DNA of 64,000 bases, taken from contig JAJRSJ010000005.1 of NCBI GenBank assembly GCA_024278855.1, positions 34,919 through 98,918 on the forward strand, given 5' to 3'. The translations under genes and the position numbers were made by a program. Shown in pieces: positions 54,037 through 62,803 of this stretch; the first letter of the stretch is position 1, and each line of letters begins with the position of its first letter. The DNA is from Alphaproteobacteria bacterium (lineage in GTDB: Bacteria; Pseudomonadota; Alphaproteobacteria; Caulobacterales; Maricaulaceae). The notes beneath the pieces were generated by a model that was not told where the DNA came from, searched no databases, and saw only the letters and a list, made by a program, of their open reading frames with translations.

Positions 54037-56568
54037 ATGAGCGATACAGAAAACAATAAACCGGGCGATAAAAAACCTGGCCAAAAGCCCACAAGAAAAC
54101 CGATGACGCTCGGAGCGCCGCGCGGCGGCGGCACTGTGCGCCAAAGCTTTTCCCATGGCCGCTCCAAAGCCGTGGTTGTGCAAAAGAAAAAACGCCGTTT
54201 GGTCGGGGCGCCTGGCGCGCCTGGTCTGCAAAGCGCACCTGCCGCACCATCAGCACCAGAGGTAAAAATTGATCAAATAGCGCAAGCCGCCAAACGGCTT
54301 GGCCTGTCCAAAGAAGAATACGTCAAACGTCAGCAAGCCGTTGGCAAAGCCCAGGCAGAAAAATCCGTGCGCGAGCAAGCCCGCGAGGCCGATAAAAAGG
54401 CCCGCCAAGAGCGCGATGATGCCGACCGCCGTGCGCTCGCGGATAAGAAACAAGCCGAAGAAGATGCGCGCAATAAAGCCGAAGCAGAAAAAGCGGCGCC
54501 GACGCCTAAACCGACCGCGCAAGACACAACAGAAGTTGTTGACACCCCTGCGCCAACCCCCAAACAAGAAGCGTCTGTATTGGAACGTGCCGGCGGGCGC
54601 ATTAAAAACCCCAAGCAACAGCACCAAAAACCAAGCCGGTCACGCAAGAACGATCCGTCGCGCCGCCGAGGTAAGCTGACCATTGTTAGTGCACTGGCCG
54701 GAGACGATGAGCGTCAACGCTCCCTCGCCTCCATGCGCCGGGCCCGCGAACGGGAAAAAGAACGAAGGCTAGGCGGCACCAACGATAAAGACAAAGTCTA
54801 CCGCGAAGTGACTATCCCCGAAGCTATCACCGTGGCTGACTTGGCCAACCGCATGACGGAACGTACCGTCGCGGTTATCAAATACCTTATGCAACAAGGC
54901 ACTATGGCTACGGCTAATGATGTGTTAGACGCCGATACGGCCCAATTGATTGTCGAAGATTTCGGCCATACTGTCAAACGGGTCGCGGAAAGCGACGCCG
55001 AAGAAGAAGCCTTCACACAGACCGACAAAGACGACGAAAGCACCTTAAAACCGCGCCCACCCGTTATTGCCATTATGGGCCATGTGGACCACGGTAAAAC
55101 CTCGCTCCTGGACGCCCTGCGCACAACGGATGTTGCGGGCAATGAAGCGGGCGGTATCACTCAACATATTGGTGCCTATCAGCTTAAACTCAAATCCGGC
55201 GAGACCATAACCGTACTTGATACGCCTGGCCATGCCGCTTTTTCCGCCATGCGGACACGCGGGGCGCAGGCCGTTGATATTGTGGTGCTGGTGGTAGCAG
55301 CAGACGACGGCGTTATGCCGCAAACCATTGAAAGCATCAAATACGCACGGGATGCTGGTACGCCTATTATTGTCGCCATCAATAAAATGGACGCGCCGGA
55401 AGCCAATCCGAAAAAAATCGAAGAGGATTTACTGCGCCACGAAATCATCACCGAAAGCATGTCTGGTGATGTGCAAACGGTTCAGGTCTCGGCCCTCAAG
55501 AAAACCGGGCTGGACGATTTGGCCGAAGCCATTGTCATGCAAGCCGAGCTTATGGACTTGCAAGCTAACCCTGACAGACGAGCTGATGGCTTGGTGATTG
55601 AAAGTAAAATCGCCAAGGGTCGCGGCCCCGTCACCACGCTGCTTCTTAAGCGCGGCACCTTAAAACCGGGCCAAATTGTTGTGGCCGGGGAATATTGGGG
55701 CAAGGTTAAAGCTTTGATGAACGAGCGAAATGCGCGGCTTAAATCCGCCGGCCCGTCCGAGCCTGTTGAAGTGCTTGGTTTAAACGGCGCGCCTGCGCCG
55801 GGCGAGCCGTTCGCAGTGGTCGGACGCGAAAGTAAAGCCCGCGAAATTACCGAGTATCGCCAACGCCGCCGCAAACAAGCCAGTGCGGCAGGCCCGGCCA
55901 GTGCCACAACATCTATGGAGCAAATGCTAGCTCGCCTTAAAGACAAAACGTCCGAAGAAATGCCGCTCTTGGTTAAAGGTGATGTGCAAGGTTCGGTCGA
56001 AGCCATTCGCTCGTCCGTAGAAGGTCTGGGCAATGAAGATGTCCGTGCGCGTGTCATTCACGGTGCCGTCGGCGGCATCAATGAAAGCGATATTGTACTG
56101 GCCAAATCCGCCGGTGCGCCAATCCTCGCCTTTAATGTCCGTGCCAATCGCCAAGCCAAGGCTTTGGCGGAAAAAGAAGGTGTGGAAATCCGCTATTACT
56201 CGATCATTTATGAGCTTTTGGATGATGTCAAAGGCGTGCTTGAGGGTATGTTGGCACCGGAACGCAAGGAAACATTTATCGGTTACGCAGAAATCCTGCA
56301 AGTGTTCGACATTTCCAAATTGGGCAATATTGCCGGCTGTAAAATCACCGAAGGCAAGGTCGAGCGCGGCGCAGGTGTGCGTCTCTTGCGCGATGATGTG
56401 GTCATTCACGAAGGCGAGCTATCAACCTTGAAACGCTTCAAGGACGAGGTACAAAAAGTTGTCGCCGGACAAGAATGCGGCATGGGCTTCGAAAAATACC
56501 ACGACCTACGCAAAGGCGATGTCATAGAATGCTTCACCGTAGAAATGCTGGAACGGAAACTGGATTAA
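54037..56568 (+). CDS. infB: Translation initiation factor IF-2
   Basis: An 843-residue GTPase bringing fMet-tRNA to the 30S subunit. I start at ATG 54037 (GAGAG upstream) rather than 54025. The N-terminal third is charged and repetitive with a coiled coil ([35 protein letters not shown]). Then comes IF2_N ([30 protein letters not shown]), the G domain with [36 protein letters not shown], and IF-2 domains II-IV ending [18 protein letters not shown]. It is downstream of the nusA-ylxR unit with a gap of about 100 bases. Confidence 0.98.
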   Translation: MSDTENNKPGDKKPGQKPTRKPMTLGAPRGGGTVRQSFSHGRSKAVVVQKKKRRLVGAPGAPGLQSAPAAPSAPEVKIDQIAQAAKRLGLSKEEYVKRQQAVGKAQAEKSVREQAREADKKARQERDDADRRALADKKQAEEDARNKAEAEKAAPTPKPTAQDTTEVVDTPAPTPKQEASVLERAGGRIKNPKQQHQKPSRSRKNDPSRRRGKLTIVSALAGDDERQRSLASMRRAREREKERRLGGTNDKDKVYREVTIPEAITVADLANRMTERTVAVIKYLMQQGTMATANDVLDADTAQLIVEDFGHTVKRVAESDAEEEAFTQTDKDDESTLKPRPPVIAIMGHVDHGKTSLLDALRTTDVAGNEAGGITQHIGAYQLKLKSGETITVLDTPGHAAFSAMRTRGAQAVDIVVLVVAADDGVMPQTIESIKYARDAGTPIIVAINKMDAPEANPKKIEEDLLRHEIITESMSGDVQTVQVSALKKTGLDDLAEAIVMQAELMDLQANPDRRADGLVIESKIAKGRGPVTTLLLKRGTLKPGQIVVAGEYWGKVKALMNERNARLKSAGPSEPVEVLGLNGAPAPGEPFAVVGRESKAREITEYRQRRRKQASAAGPASATTSMEQMLARLKDKTSEEMPLLVKGDVQGSVEAIRSSVEGLGNEDVRARVIHGAVGGINESDIVLAKSAGAPILAFNVRANRQAKALAEKEGVEIRYYSIIYELLDDVKGVLEGMLAPERKETFIGYAEILQVFDISKLGNIAGCKITEGKVERGAGVRLLRDDVVIHEGELSTLKRFKDEVQKVVAGQECGMGFEKYHDLRKGDVIECFTVEMLERKLD

Positions 56569-56576
56569 CACTAACC

Positions 56577-56692
56577 TGTAGGGCGGATTAGGCTTCTTAG
56601 CCGCACCAAGAGGGCATTCCCGTTGGTCATAATCCACCTTTGGCATACACCGCACGGTGGATTACGCGCAAGAGGCGCTAATCCAGCCTACA
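56577..56692. repeat. 116-bp miniature inverted-repeat element between infB and rbfA
   Basis: The termini TGTAGGGCGGATTAG (56577-56591) and CTAATCCAGCCTACA (56678-56692) are inverted copies matching at 13 of 15 bases. A second, inner pair (TAATCCACC ... GGTGGATTA, about 56630-56663) gives a cruciform-like structure. It encodes no protein and sits inside an otherwise tight operon. The GTAGG(G/C)TGGATTAG end resembles repeats widely dispersed in bacterial genomes; mobility cannot be judged from one copy. Confidence 0.75.
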
Positions 56693-56713
56693 AAAATTGT
56701 GTGAAATGAGACC

Positions 56714-57103
56714 ATGAAAAAACAAGCTAAACCTCCAAGCCAACGGCAATTGCAAGCGGGTGAACTGATCCGCCGGGCTTTGGTGGATATTATGGCCCGT
56801 GAGGATTTTCGTGATCCTGATTTGCACGGCGTCTCTATCACCGTGTCCGAAGTGCGTGCCGCGCCGGACTTGCGCACGGCGCGGGTGTTTGCAGCACCCC
56901 TCGGCGGCAAGAACACGCCAGAAGTTGTGGCGGCGCTAAACCGCTGCGCCAAATTTTTGCGCGGTAAATTAGGCCGCGAGCTTAAAATGCGCTCCACCCC
57001 TGCCCTCAGATTTGAAATAGATACAACATTCGACACCGCCTCCGAAATGAACGCGCTGCTGGCCCGCCCCGAAATCGCGAGGGATTTGGGGCCTGAAAAT
57101 TAA
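56714..57103 (+). CDS. rbfA: 30S ribosome-binding factor RbfA
   Basis: A 129-residue KH-fold cold-shock and ribosome maturation factor: PSQRQLQAGELIRRALVDIMAREDFRDPDLHGVSITVSEVRAAPDLRTARVF and the C-terminal LRGKLGRELKMRSTPALRFEIDTTFDTASEMNALL. It binds the 5' domain of 16S rRNA during 30S assembly. It follows infB as usual, separated by the inverted-repeat element. truB and rpsO, its usual next neighbours, are not here; a nucleoside transporter follows instead. Confidence 0.96.
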   Translation: MKKQAKPPSQRQLQAGELIRRALVDIMAREDFRDPDLHGVSITVSEVRAAPDLRTARVFAAPLGGKNTPEVVAALNRCAKFLRGKLGRELKMRSTPALRFEIDTTFDTASEMNALLARPEIARDLGPEN

Positions 57104-57180
57104 ACCCATTGCGGCTTTACAACACCCCGACCGCGTGCCTATTATTTGCTCATAAAAACAAACAAAGCTGGGGAAAAAAC

Positions 57181-58479
57181 ATGCCAATTGCCAATATACT
57201 CGGAGTACTCGTTTTTGTCGGTATCGCTGTGCTGCTCTCGGAGCAAAGACAGGCAATCAATTACAAAAATGCGGGCCGCACTCTCGGCTTGCAATTTGCC
57301 ATCGCGCTTTTGGCATTGGCTATTCCGGTTGGCACCACCATTGTGAGCGCAGTAACCGATGCCATCACCCATGTGATCAAATTTGCCAATGAGGGTATGT
57401 ATTTTATTTTCGGCGAATTAGCCAATTGGGGCACAATGGAAAATGTGCTTGCGCCTGCCGCAGGCAAACAAGGTGTGGGTACGATTTTAGCGTTTCAAGT
57501 TTTCCCGATCATCATTTTCCTAGCCACTCTGTTTGCGATCCTGTTTCATTTGCGCATTATGGATTTGGTCATCAAAATCATCGGCGGCGTTGTGCGGTTT
57601 ATCACCGGCGCTTCAAGGCTTGAAAGCACCGTATCTGCCGCCAGTATTTTTGTCGGCATGGTCGAGGCCCCCTTGGCGATTTTGCCCTATCTCAAGAAAA
57701 TGACCCGCTCGCAATTATTTACCGTTATGGCGTGCGGTATGGCGTCTATAGCTGGCACGGTTTTGGTGGTCTATATGTCTTTAGGTGTGGACGGCAAGTT
57801 GTTGATCGTCGCTTCGTTCATGGCGGCGCCCGGCGGGCTTTTAATGGGTAAATTGCTGATCCCCGAAACTGAAGAACCTTACGATATCACCAGCTTTAAA
57901 GACAGAGAAGCGGAAGACGACCCCAATAAAGCCACCAATTTGATCGAAGCCGCCACAACGGGCGCATTAACTGGCCTGACCATCATGCTCAATGTCATCG
58001 CCGTTATTATCGCCTTTGTAGCGGTGATAGCCTTGATCGACGGAATATTTGGCGGTGTTGGCGGTTGGTTCGGCTATCCCGAGTTTTCCCTGGCGGTCGT
58101 GTTTGGCTATATTTTCGCGCCCATTGCCTGGTTGATTGGTGTACCTGTCAGCGAAGTGTTGGCTGCCGGGCCGTTTTTGGGGCAAAAACTGGTGGCCAAT
58201 GAATTTCTGGCATATTTAAACTTCACCAATGATATGGATAATTTCTCACTACAGGGCCAAGTGGCCATTACTGTGGCCTTGTGCGGCTTTGCAAACTTTG
58301 TCGGGGTCGGTATTCTTATGGCCGGGCTTGGTGCAGTATTGCCCGAGCGTAAAAAAGAAATCTCCATGCTCGGCATGAAAGCCCTGTTGGCCGGTTCCTT
58401 GTCCAATTTCACCAGCGCATCCCTAGTCGGTATAGCCCTGTGGATTGCCGCGCTCATGGGTATGAACCCACTAGGATAA
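57181..58479 (+). CDS. Concentrative nucleoside transporter (NupC/CNT family)
   Basis: A 432-residue membrane protein starting at 57181 (GGGGAAAAAAC upstream); an open frame from 57109 adds 24 unlikely residues. CNT signatures: GTILAFQVFPIIIFLATLFAILFHL, the SRLESTVSAASIFVGMVEAPLAILPYL segment at about residues 164-190, MASIAGTVLVVYMSLGV, KLVANEFLAYLNF and ALCGFANFVGVGILMAGLGAVLPERKKEI. It imports nucleosides with a cation gradient. It could feed the phosphoribosyltransferases and Tdk of the same window (inference). Confidence 0.93.
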   Translation: MPIANILGVLVFVGIAVLLSEQRQAINYKNAGRTLGLQFAIALLALAIPVGTTIVSAVTDAITHVIKFANEGMYFIFGELANWGTMENVLAPAAGKQGVGTILAFQVFPIIIFLATLFAILFHLRIMDLVIKIIGGVVRFITGASRLESTVSAASIFVGMVEAPLAILPYLKKMTRSQLFTVMACGMASIAGTVLVVYMSLGVDGKLLIVASFMAAPGGLLMGKLLIPETEEPYDITSFKDREAEDDPNKATNLIEAATTGALTGLTIMLNVIAVIIAFVAVIALIDGIFGGVGGWFGYPEFSLAVVFGYIFAPIAWLIGVPVSEVLAAGPFLGQKLVANEFLAYLNFTNDMDNFSLQGQVAITVALCGFANFVGVGILMAGLGAVLPERKKEISMLGMKALLAGSLSNFTSASLVGIALWIAALMGMNPLG

Positions 58480-58511
58480 AAGATAGGTTAAAGGGGTAGA
58501 GGGGGAGAGGA

Positions 58512-59090
58512 CTATTTCGCGGCTAAAGTCTTCATGGCTAAACCGTGGACGACGGGACGGTATTTCTTGATTTCTGCCGGGCTTAAGCCGTTAAGCTCGT
58601 GGGGCATGACCAACCAGTCTTCGCTCTCATGCAATACATAGTCCGGCACCCGCCCGGTGCGGTTATGGCTTGGTTTATACCAAGGCGTAGCAATGCGGAC
58701 ATCCCCGGCCATATTGCGCCTAAGCTTGCGTTTAAGCCGCTTAATAACCGCCTCGACACTGCGCCCGGACGAATAAACATCATCTACGATCAACATAGAA
58801 TCGCCCGCATTGACCCGGTCGATTAAAAATCTGGTATTGTGGACACGGGTTTGTTGCTTGGGGCCTTTGGGATTGTAAAACTCCATGCCTTTATAAGAGG
58901 TGCGCACGGAGATATGATCAACCTTGACCCCCACATAGGCCAGAAAATCATGCACAACAATGCCGACAGGTGTGCCGCCGCGCCAAATACCGACAATATA
59001 GTCGGGTCTGAACCCGCTCTCATATATTTTGACGGCCAGACGGAAGCTGTCTTCCAGTAATTCCTGCGACCCGATAAAACGTTTTTCCAT
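58512..59090 (-). CDS. Phosphoribosyltransferase (hypoxanthine/xanthine-type), copy A
   Basis: A 192-residue type I PRTase starting at 59090 (GGAGGG upstream). The PRPP loop is SMLIVDDVYSSGRSVEAVIKRL, the PPi-loop region is PDYIVGIWRGGTPVGIVVHDFL, and WYKPSHNRTGRVPDYVLHESEDWLVMPHEL is typical of the xanthine/hypoxanthine PRT (XPRT/Gpt-like) group. It would salvage purine bases with PRPP. It is the divergent neighbour of a clear paralogue (copy B) and convergent with the nucleoside transporter. Confidence 0.86.
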   Translation of the reverse strand: MEKRFIGSQELLEDSFRLAVKIYESGFRPDYIVGIWRGGTPVGIVVHDFLAYVGVKVDHISVRTSYKGMEFYNPKGPKQQTRVHNTRFLIDRVNAGDSMLIVDDVYSSGRSVEAVIKRLKRKLRRNMAGDVRIATPWYKPSHNRTGRVPDYVLHESEDWLVMPHELNGLSPAEIKKYRPVVHGLAMKTLAAK

Positions 59091-59227
59091 AATCCCTCCA
59101 CTTGAGGCCATTTTCATTTGCCCCCTCATTTGAAATGCCATTTTCATTTGCCAACTTGTAAATGTAAAGCCTTGATACGCAAAAAAATGTGCTTTATGGA
59201 TTTACCCAAACAAGAATGGCGGAAAAC

Positions 59228-59791
59228 ATGGTTGAAAAAGTTTATCTCGATTCCCAAGAATTACTCAATGACAGTTTCAGGCTGGGGGCAAAAATTCTTG
59301 AAAGCGGTTTTAGGCCCAAATTTATCATTGCATTATGGCGCGGCGGTACGCCAATAGGTATCGCCGTACAGGAATTTCTCGATTATTACGGCGGCTGTAA
59401 TTCCGACAATATCGCTATTCGTACCTCGTCCTATCACGGCATTGCCGAGCGCAGGAACACGGTGGATATTTACGGCATGTCCTATTTGCTGAAAAATCTG
59501 GGCCGTAAAGATAGCGTGCTGATCGTTGATGATGTGTTTGATACGGGCAACACCATCAAAGCCGTTATTGACCAACTTCATGAACGCGCCCGTAAAAACG
59601 CGCCCCACGATATCCGCGTCGCTGTGCCCTATTACAAGCCCGAAGCCAACCAAACCGACCGGGTGCCGGATTATTATCTCTACACAACTGAGAAATGGCT
59701 CAACTTTCCGTACTCTATTGAAGGCCTGACCCGCGAAGAAATCCGGGACAATATCCCGGAAGTTTACAACATAATCAAAGACGCAATATAA
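59228..59791 (+). CDS. Phosphoribosyltransferase (hypoxanthine/xanthine-type), copy B
   Basis: A 187-residue paralogue of copy A in opposite orientation: both start KxxxxSQELLxDSFRLxxKIxESGFRP and have ALWRGGTPIGIAVQEFL, then SVLIVDDVFDTGNTIKAVIDQL (PRPP loop) and YYKPEANQTDRVPDYYLYTTEKWLNFP. Here the loop is the canonical DDVFDTGNT, in contrast to DDVYSSGRS in copy A, so base specificity probably differs. I start it at 59228, with GGCGGAAAAC upstream; 59189 is also in frame. Confidence 0.86.
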   Translation: MVEKVYLDSQELLNDSFRLGAKILESGFRPKFIIALWRGGTPIGIAVQEFLDYYGGCNSDNIAIRTSSYHGIAERRNTVDIYGMSYLLKNLGRKDSVLIVDDVFDTGNTIKAVIDQLHERARKNAPHDIRVAVPYYKPEANQTDRVPDYYLYTTEKWLNFPYSIEGLTREEIRDNIPEVYNIIKDAI

Positions 59792-59836
59792 TATTTTGAT
59801 ATTGCAAACTGCCCGTCCGCACTTACAGTAACCTAT

Positions 59837-60568
59837 ATGATGGGTGTGAAACAATTTTTCCCAGTTTTGGCAGTTCTTATAGTGTTGGCATTTTTTTTGC
59901 CCGCCTCAGCTCAGCTTAGTGTGAAAGAAGTAAAGCTTGACCGCCCCATCATAAATACCAACATCCAATTTAAATTCGACATGCCCGACGAGTTACAATC
60001 TGATCTTCCCCAAGACGAAGCCCGCATAGCTCCAAAACCAAAATCGCCGCGCACCGGTTGGCTCAATTTAGCATTTTTGGGGCCAATCATCCAATTTGCA
60101 TTTTATATTTTGATCGGCGCGGCGGTTTCATATATTTTGTATTTGATCATCAGCTCTATCATCATCGCCAAACGAAACCATGCCCCCATAAAACAAGATA
60201 AGGACGTTTCGGATATTCCTATTTACCAACCTGACAAAGAAACGGCGCGGATATTATTGCAAGACGCTGATGAATTAGCGGCCCAGGGTAAATTTGAGCA
60301 AGCGGTGCATGCCATCTTGTTTCGCAGCATTCAAGACATTGAAGACAAGCGACCCCACCATGTCAAACGCTCATTGACCAGCCGCGAAATTGCCGGGCTT
60401 GATGTGTTAAGCACAACGGCCCGCGCCGGATTTTCCACAATTGGCCGTTTGGTCGAGCGTAGTTTCTTTGGCGGGCTGCCCTTGGGAGCTGAGGATTACG
60501 CACTATCAAAATCTGCCTATAAGGATTTTGCCTTTGAAAAATTGCCGCGCAGAAAGCGGCGGGCATGA
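59837..60568 (+). CDS. DUF4129 domain membrane protein
   Basis: A 243-residue protein with a signal peptide (FFPVLAVLIVLAFFLPASAQ), a periplasmic stretch of about 60 residues, one transmembrane helix (LGPIIQFAFYILIGAAVSYILYLIISSIIIA), and a cytoplasmic DUF4129-like domain (ARILLQDADELAAQGKFEQAVHAILFRSIQDIEDKRPHHVKRSLTSREIA). Such proteins accompany MoxR/DUF58 operons. It overlaps the DUF4350 gene by 4 bases (ATGA), so it is the first gene of a coupled four-gene set. The biochemical role is unknown. Confidence 0.82.
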   Translation: MMGVKQFFPVLAVLIVLAFFLPASAQLSVKEVKLDRPIINTNIQFKFDMPDELQSDLPQDEARIAPKPKSPRTGWLNLAFLGPIIQFAFYILIGAAVSYILYLIISSIIIAKRNHAPIKQDKDVSDIPIYQPDKETARILLQDADELAAQGKFEQAVHAILFRSIQDIEDKRPHHVKRSLTSREIAGLDVLSTTARAGFSTIGRLVERSFFGGLPLGAEDYALSKSAYKDFAFEKLPRRKRRA

Positions 60569-61851
60569 GCGGGCCACTTCAAAACACCCTAGAGGGCCGC
60601 AAAGCTTCGAAAACAGTTGGCGCAATTTTTAACCCGCGCACCGTCTTGCTCTTGATTATACTTGGTGTGTTTTCATTCGGGGCTTATTTTACGGTCAGCG
60701 GGTTTTCTGGTGATTTGAAAAGCGGCAATGATGGCGGCTCCCATGCCTTATCTAAATCTGCCATTGGGTACGGCGGGCTTTTGCACTTGCTCAAGCAAAA
60801 CGGTAAGCAGGTGGATGTATCCCGCTCATTTGTTATACACGGTGACAAACGTTATCAGGTCAGGATTGTATCGCTCACATCCGGTTGGTTCAGTAACGAT
60901 ATAGACAAAATGGTGTTTGATACGCCGACCCTGATTATCTTGCCGAAATGGCAAACTCGCAAGCATCCTACGCAAAGAGGTTGGGTGCAAAAATTAAACA
61001 CGCCAGATAACGATACGGTTAGCCTTGAGCGGATGGCCCGCTTGTTAAAGGATGTGGTTGGAGATGTGGTGGTTAAACGTAGCGCCGCCAAGAGTGAGAA
61101 ACTGACCATACCGCCTTCATCCTGGCTTGAAACCGGTGAGGATATAAATTTTTATAATTTTGAGCAATTACAAACCATAAGCGGTGACAATTTAATATCC
61201 GTGATTGTCAGCGATAAAGGCACAATTTTGGCCATGGAACCTGATCTGGATATCTATATTCTTTCTGATCCCGATTTTTTGAACACCCACGGTCTGGCCA
61301 ACCCGGACAGGGCCGAATTTGCCTATGACGTGTTGCGCATCTTGGAGGAGAACACCAAGTCTGCAGGTTTTGTGTTTGATCTGTCCTTACACGGGTTTGT
61401 TCGCGCGCAAAACCTGATCAAACTGGCATTGACCCCGCCGTTTTTGGCCGCAACACTCTGCCTACTGGCCATGGGTGTATTGATCGCATGGCAAGCCGTG
61501 TCCCGGTTTGGAGATCCGGCGAAAACTGGCCGGGTCATTGCTTTGGGCAAGTTGAGCCTGATCATCAACGCCGCCGGGTTTATCAAATTGGCCGGGCGCG
61601 AGTATAAAATGGCCCCGGCTTACGCCGATTTGACCAAAGATATCGTGCGCGAAAAATTGCACATCAGCACCGCTATTTCTGAAACCCAGTTGGACAAACG
61701 GCTAGATATTTATGCCAAACATGCGCGTGCTGATACAAGCTGGACCGAACTTGATGCACAAAAAAACCAACCAAAAAATGCGGCTGACTTGCTGCACAAT
61801 GCACAAAAATTATTTAAATGGCGAGGAGATATTACCCATGAACGTAACTGA
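60565..61851 (+). CDS. DUF4350 domain membrane protein
   Basis: A 428-residue protein with an N-terminal helix ([17 protein letters not shown]), a large extracytoplasmic domain of the DUF4350 type ([32 protein letters not shown] start, [40 protein letters not shown]), and a second helix ([24 protein letters not shown]). A cytoplasmic tail follows. The GATase-like DUF4350 fold is found in MoxR operons and suspected of sensing or scaffolding. It overlaps moxR by 14 bases. Confidence 0.82.
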   Translation: MSGPLQNTLEGRKASKTVGAIFNPRTVLLLIILGVFSFGAYFTVSGFSGDLKSGNDGGSHALSKSAIGYGGLLHLLKQNGKQVDVSRSFVIHGDKRYQVRIVSLTSGWFSNDIDKMVFDTPTLIILPKWQTRKHPTQRGWVQKLNTPDNDTVSLERMARLLKDVVGDVVVKRSAAKSEKLTIPPSSWLETGEDINFYNFEQLQTISGDNLISVIVSDKGTILAMEPDLDIYILSDPDFLNTHGLANPDRAEFAYDVLRILEENTKSAGFVFDLSLHGFVRAQNLIKLALTPPFLAATLCLLAMGVLIAWQAVSRFGDPAKTGRVIALGKLSLIINAAGFIKLAGREYKMAPAYADLTKDIVREKLHISTAISETQLDKRLDIYAKHARADTSWTELDAQKNQPKNAADLLHNAQKLFKWRGDITHERN

Positions 61852-62794
61852 TGTAAAAAAACTGTCAGAGCTAATTCGCGAACAGGTCGGCAAAGCCATT
61901 ATCGGCCAACGAGACACCATTGATCTCATGTTGGTATCATTATTTGCAGGTGGGCATATCTTGCTGGAAGGCCCGCCCGGCACCGCCAAAACATTTCTGG
62001 CCCAGTGTTTTGCAGACACCACCAAACTTAAATTTGGGCGTATCCAATTTACCCCCGATTTAATGCCTGGTGATTTGCTAGGTACCAATTTGTTCAACTT
62101 CCAGACCAATGCGTTTTCATTGATTAAAGGCCCGATATTTTGCGATGTTTTATTGGCCGACGAGATCAACCGTACCCCGCCCAAAACCCAGGCCGCTTTG
62201 TTGGAAGCCATGCAGGAGCGACAAATCACCATTGACGGTAAAGCCTTCTCCCTTGGTGCGCGGTTTATGGTGATTGCCACGCAAAACCCCATCGAGCAGC
62301 AAGGGACCTACCCCCTGCCCGAAGCCCAACTTGACCGCTTTTTGTTCAAACATAATTTGCAATATCCCAGTCTTGAAGAAGAGATCGAAATTGTCACCAC
62401 ACACGGGGCGCGCACCGGCTCACCGTCGGCCAAAGCCATGGGCATTAAACCGGTTGTTACCGCCAAGCAACTGGCGGATGCCGTGGCTTGCGCAGGCCAG
62501 GTACGCTTAACGGACGAGGTAATTTCCTATGTAGTCAATCTGGTGCGGGCCACGCGGGAAAATCCATTATTCGAGACCGGGGCTAGCCCGCGGGCCGCTG
62601 CCATGCTCGCGGCTGCGGCGCGGGCCAATGCGGCTTTGGACGGGCGGGATTTCGTTATCCCTGATGACGTCAAATCCATTGCCTTGCCGGCACTGCGCCA
62701 CCGGGTCATTTTATCGCCCGTGGCCGAGATTGAAGGCCGCAGTGCTGACGAGCTCATCCGCGACATTATCGAACAAACAGCCGCGCCGCGTTAA
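61838..62794 (+). CDS. MoxR-family AAA+ ATPase
   Basis: A 318-residue cytosolic AAA+ protein starting at 61838 (GAGGAGATATTACCC upstream). Walker A is [17 protein letters not shown], Walker B is [26 protein letters not shown], sensor 1 is [23 protein letters not shown] and a sensor-2-like Arg lies in [10 protein letters not shown]. MoxR ATPases act as chaperone-like remodelers with DUF58/vWA partners encoded beside them, as here. A longer open frame from 61712 is only the overlapping end of the DUF4350 gene. Confidence 0.95.
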   Translation: MNVTDVKKLSELIREQVGKAIIGQRDTIDLMLVSLFAGGHILLEGPPGTAKTFLAQCFADTTKLKFGRIQFTPDLMPGDLLGTNLFNFQTNAFSLIKGPIFCDVLLADEINRTPPKTQAALLEAMQERQITIDGKAFSLGARFMVIATQNPIEQQGTYPLPEAQLDRFLFKHNLQYPSLEEEIEIVTTHGARTGSPSAKAMGIKPVVTAKQLADAVACAGQVRLTDEVISYVVNLVRATRENPLFETGASPRAAAMLAAAARANAALDGRDFVIPDDVKSIALPALRHRVILSPVAEIEGRSADELIRDIIEQTAAPR

Positions 62795-62803
62795 AAAATA
62801 AGC

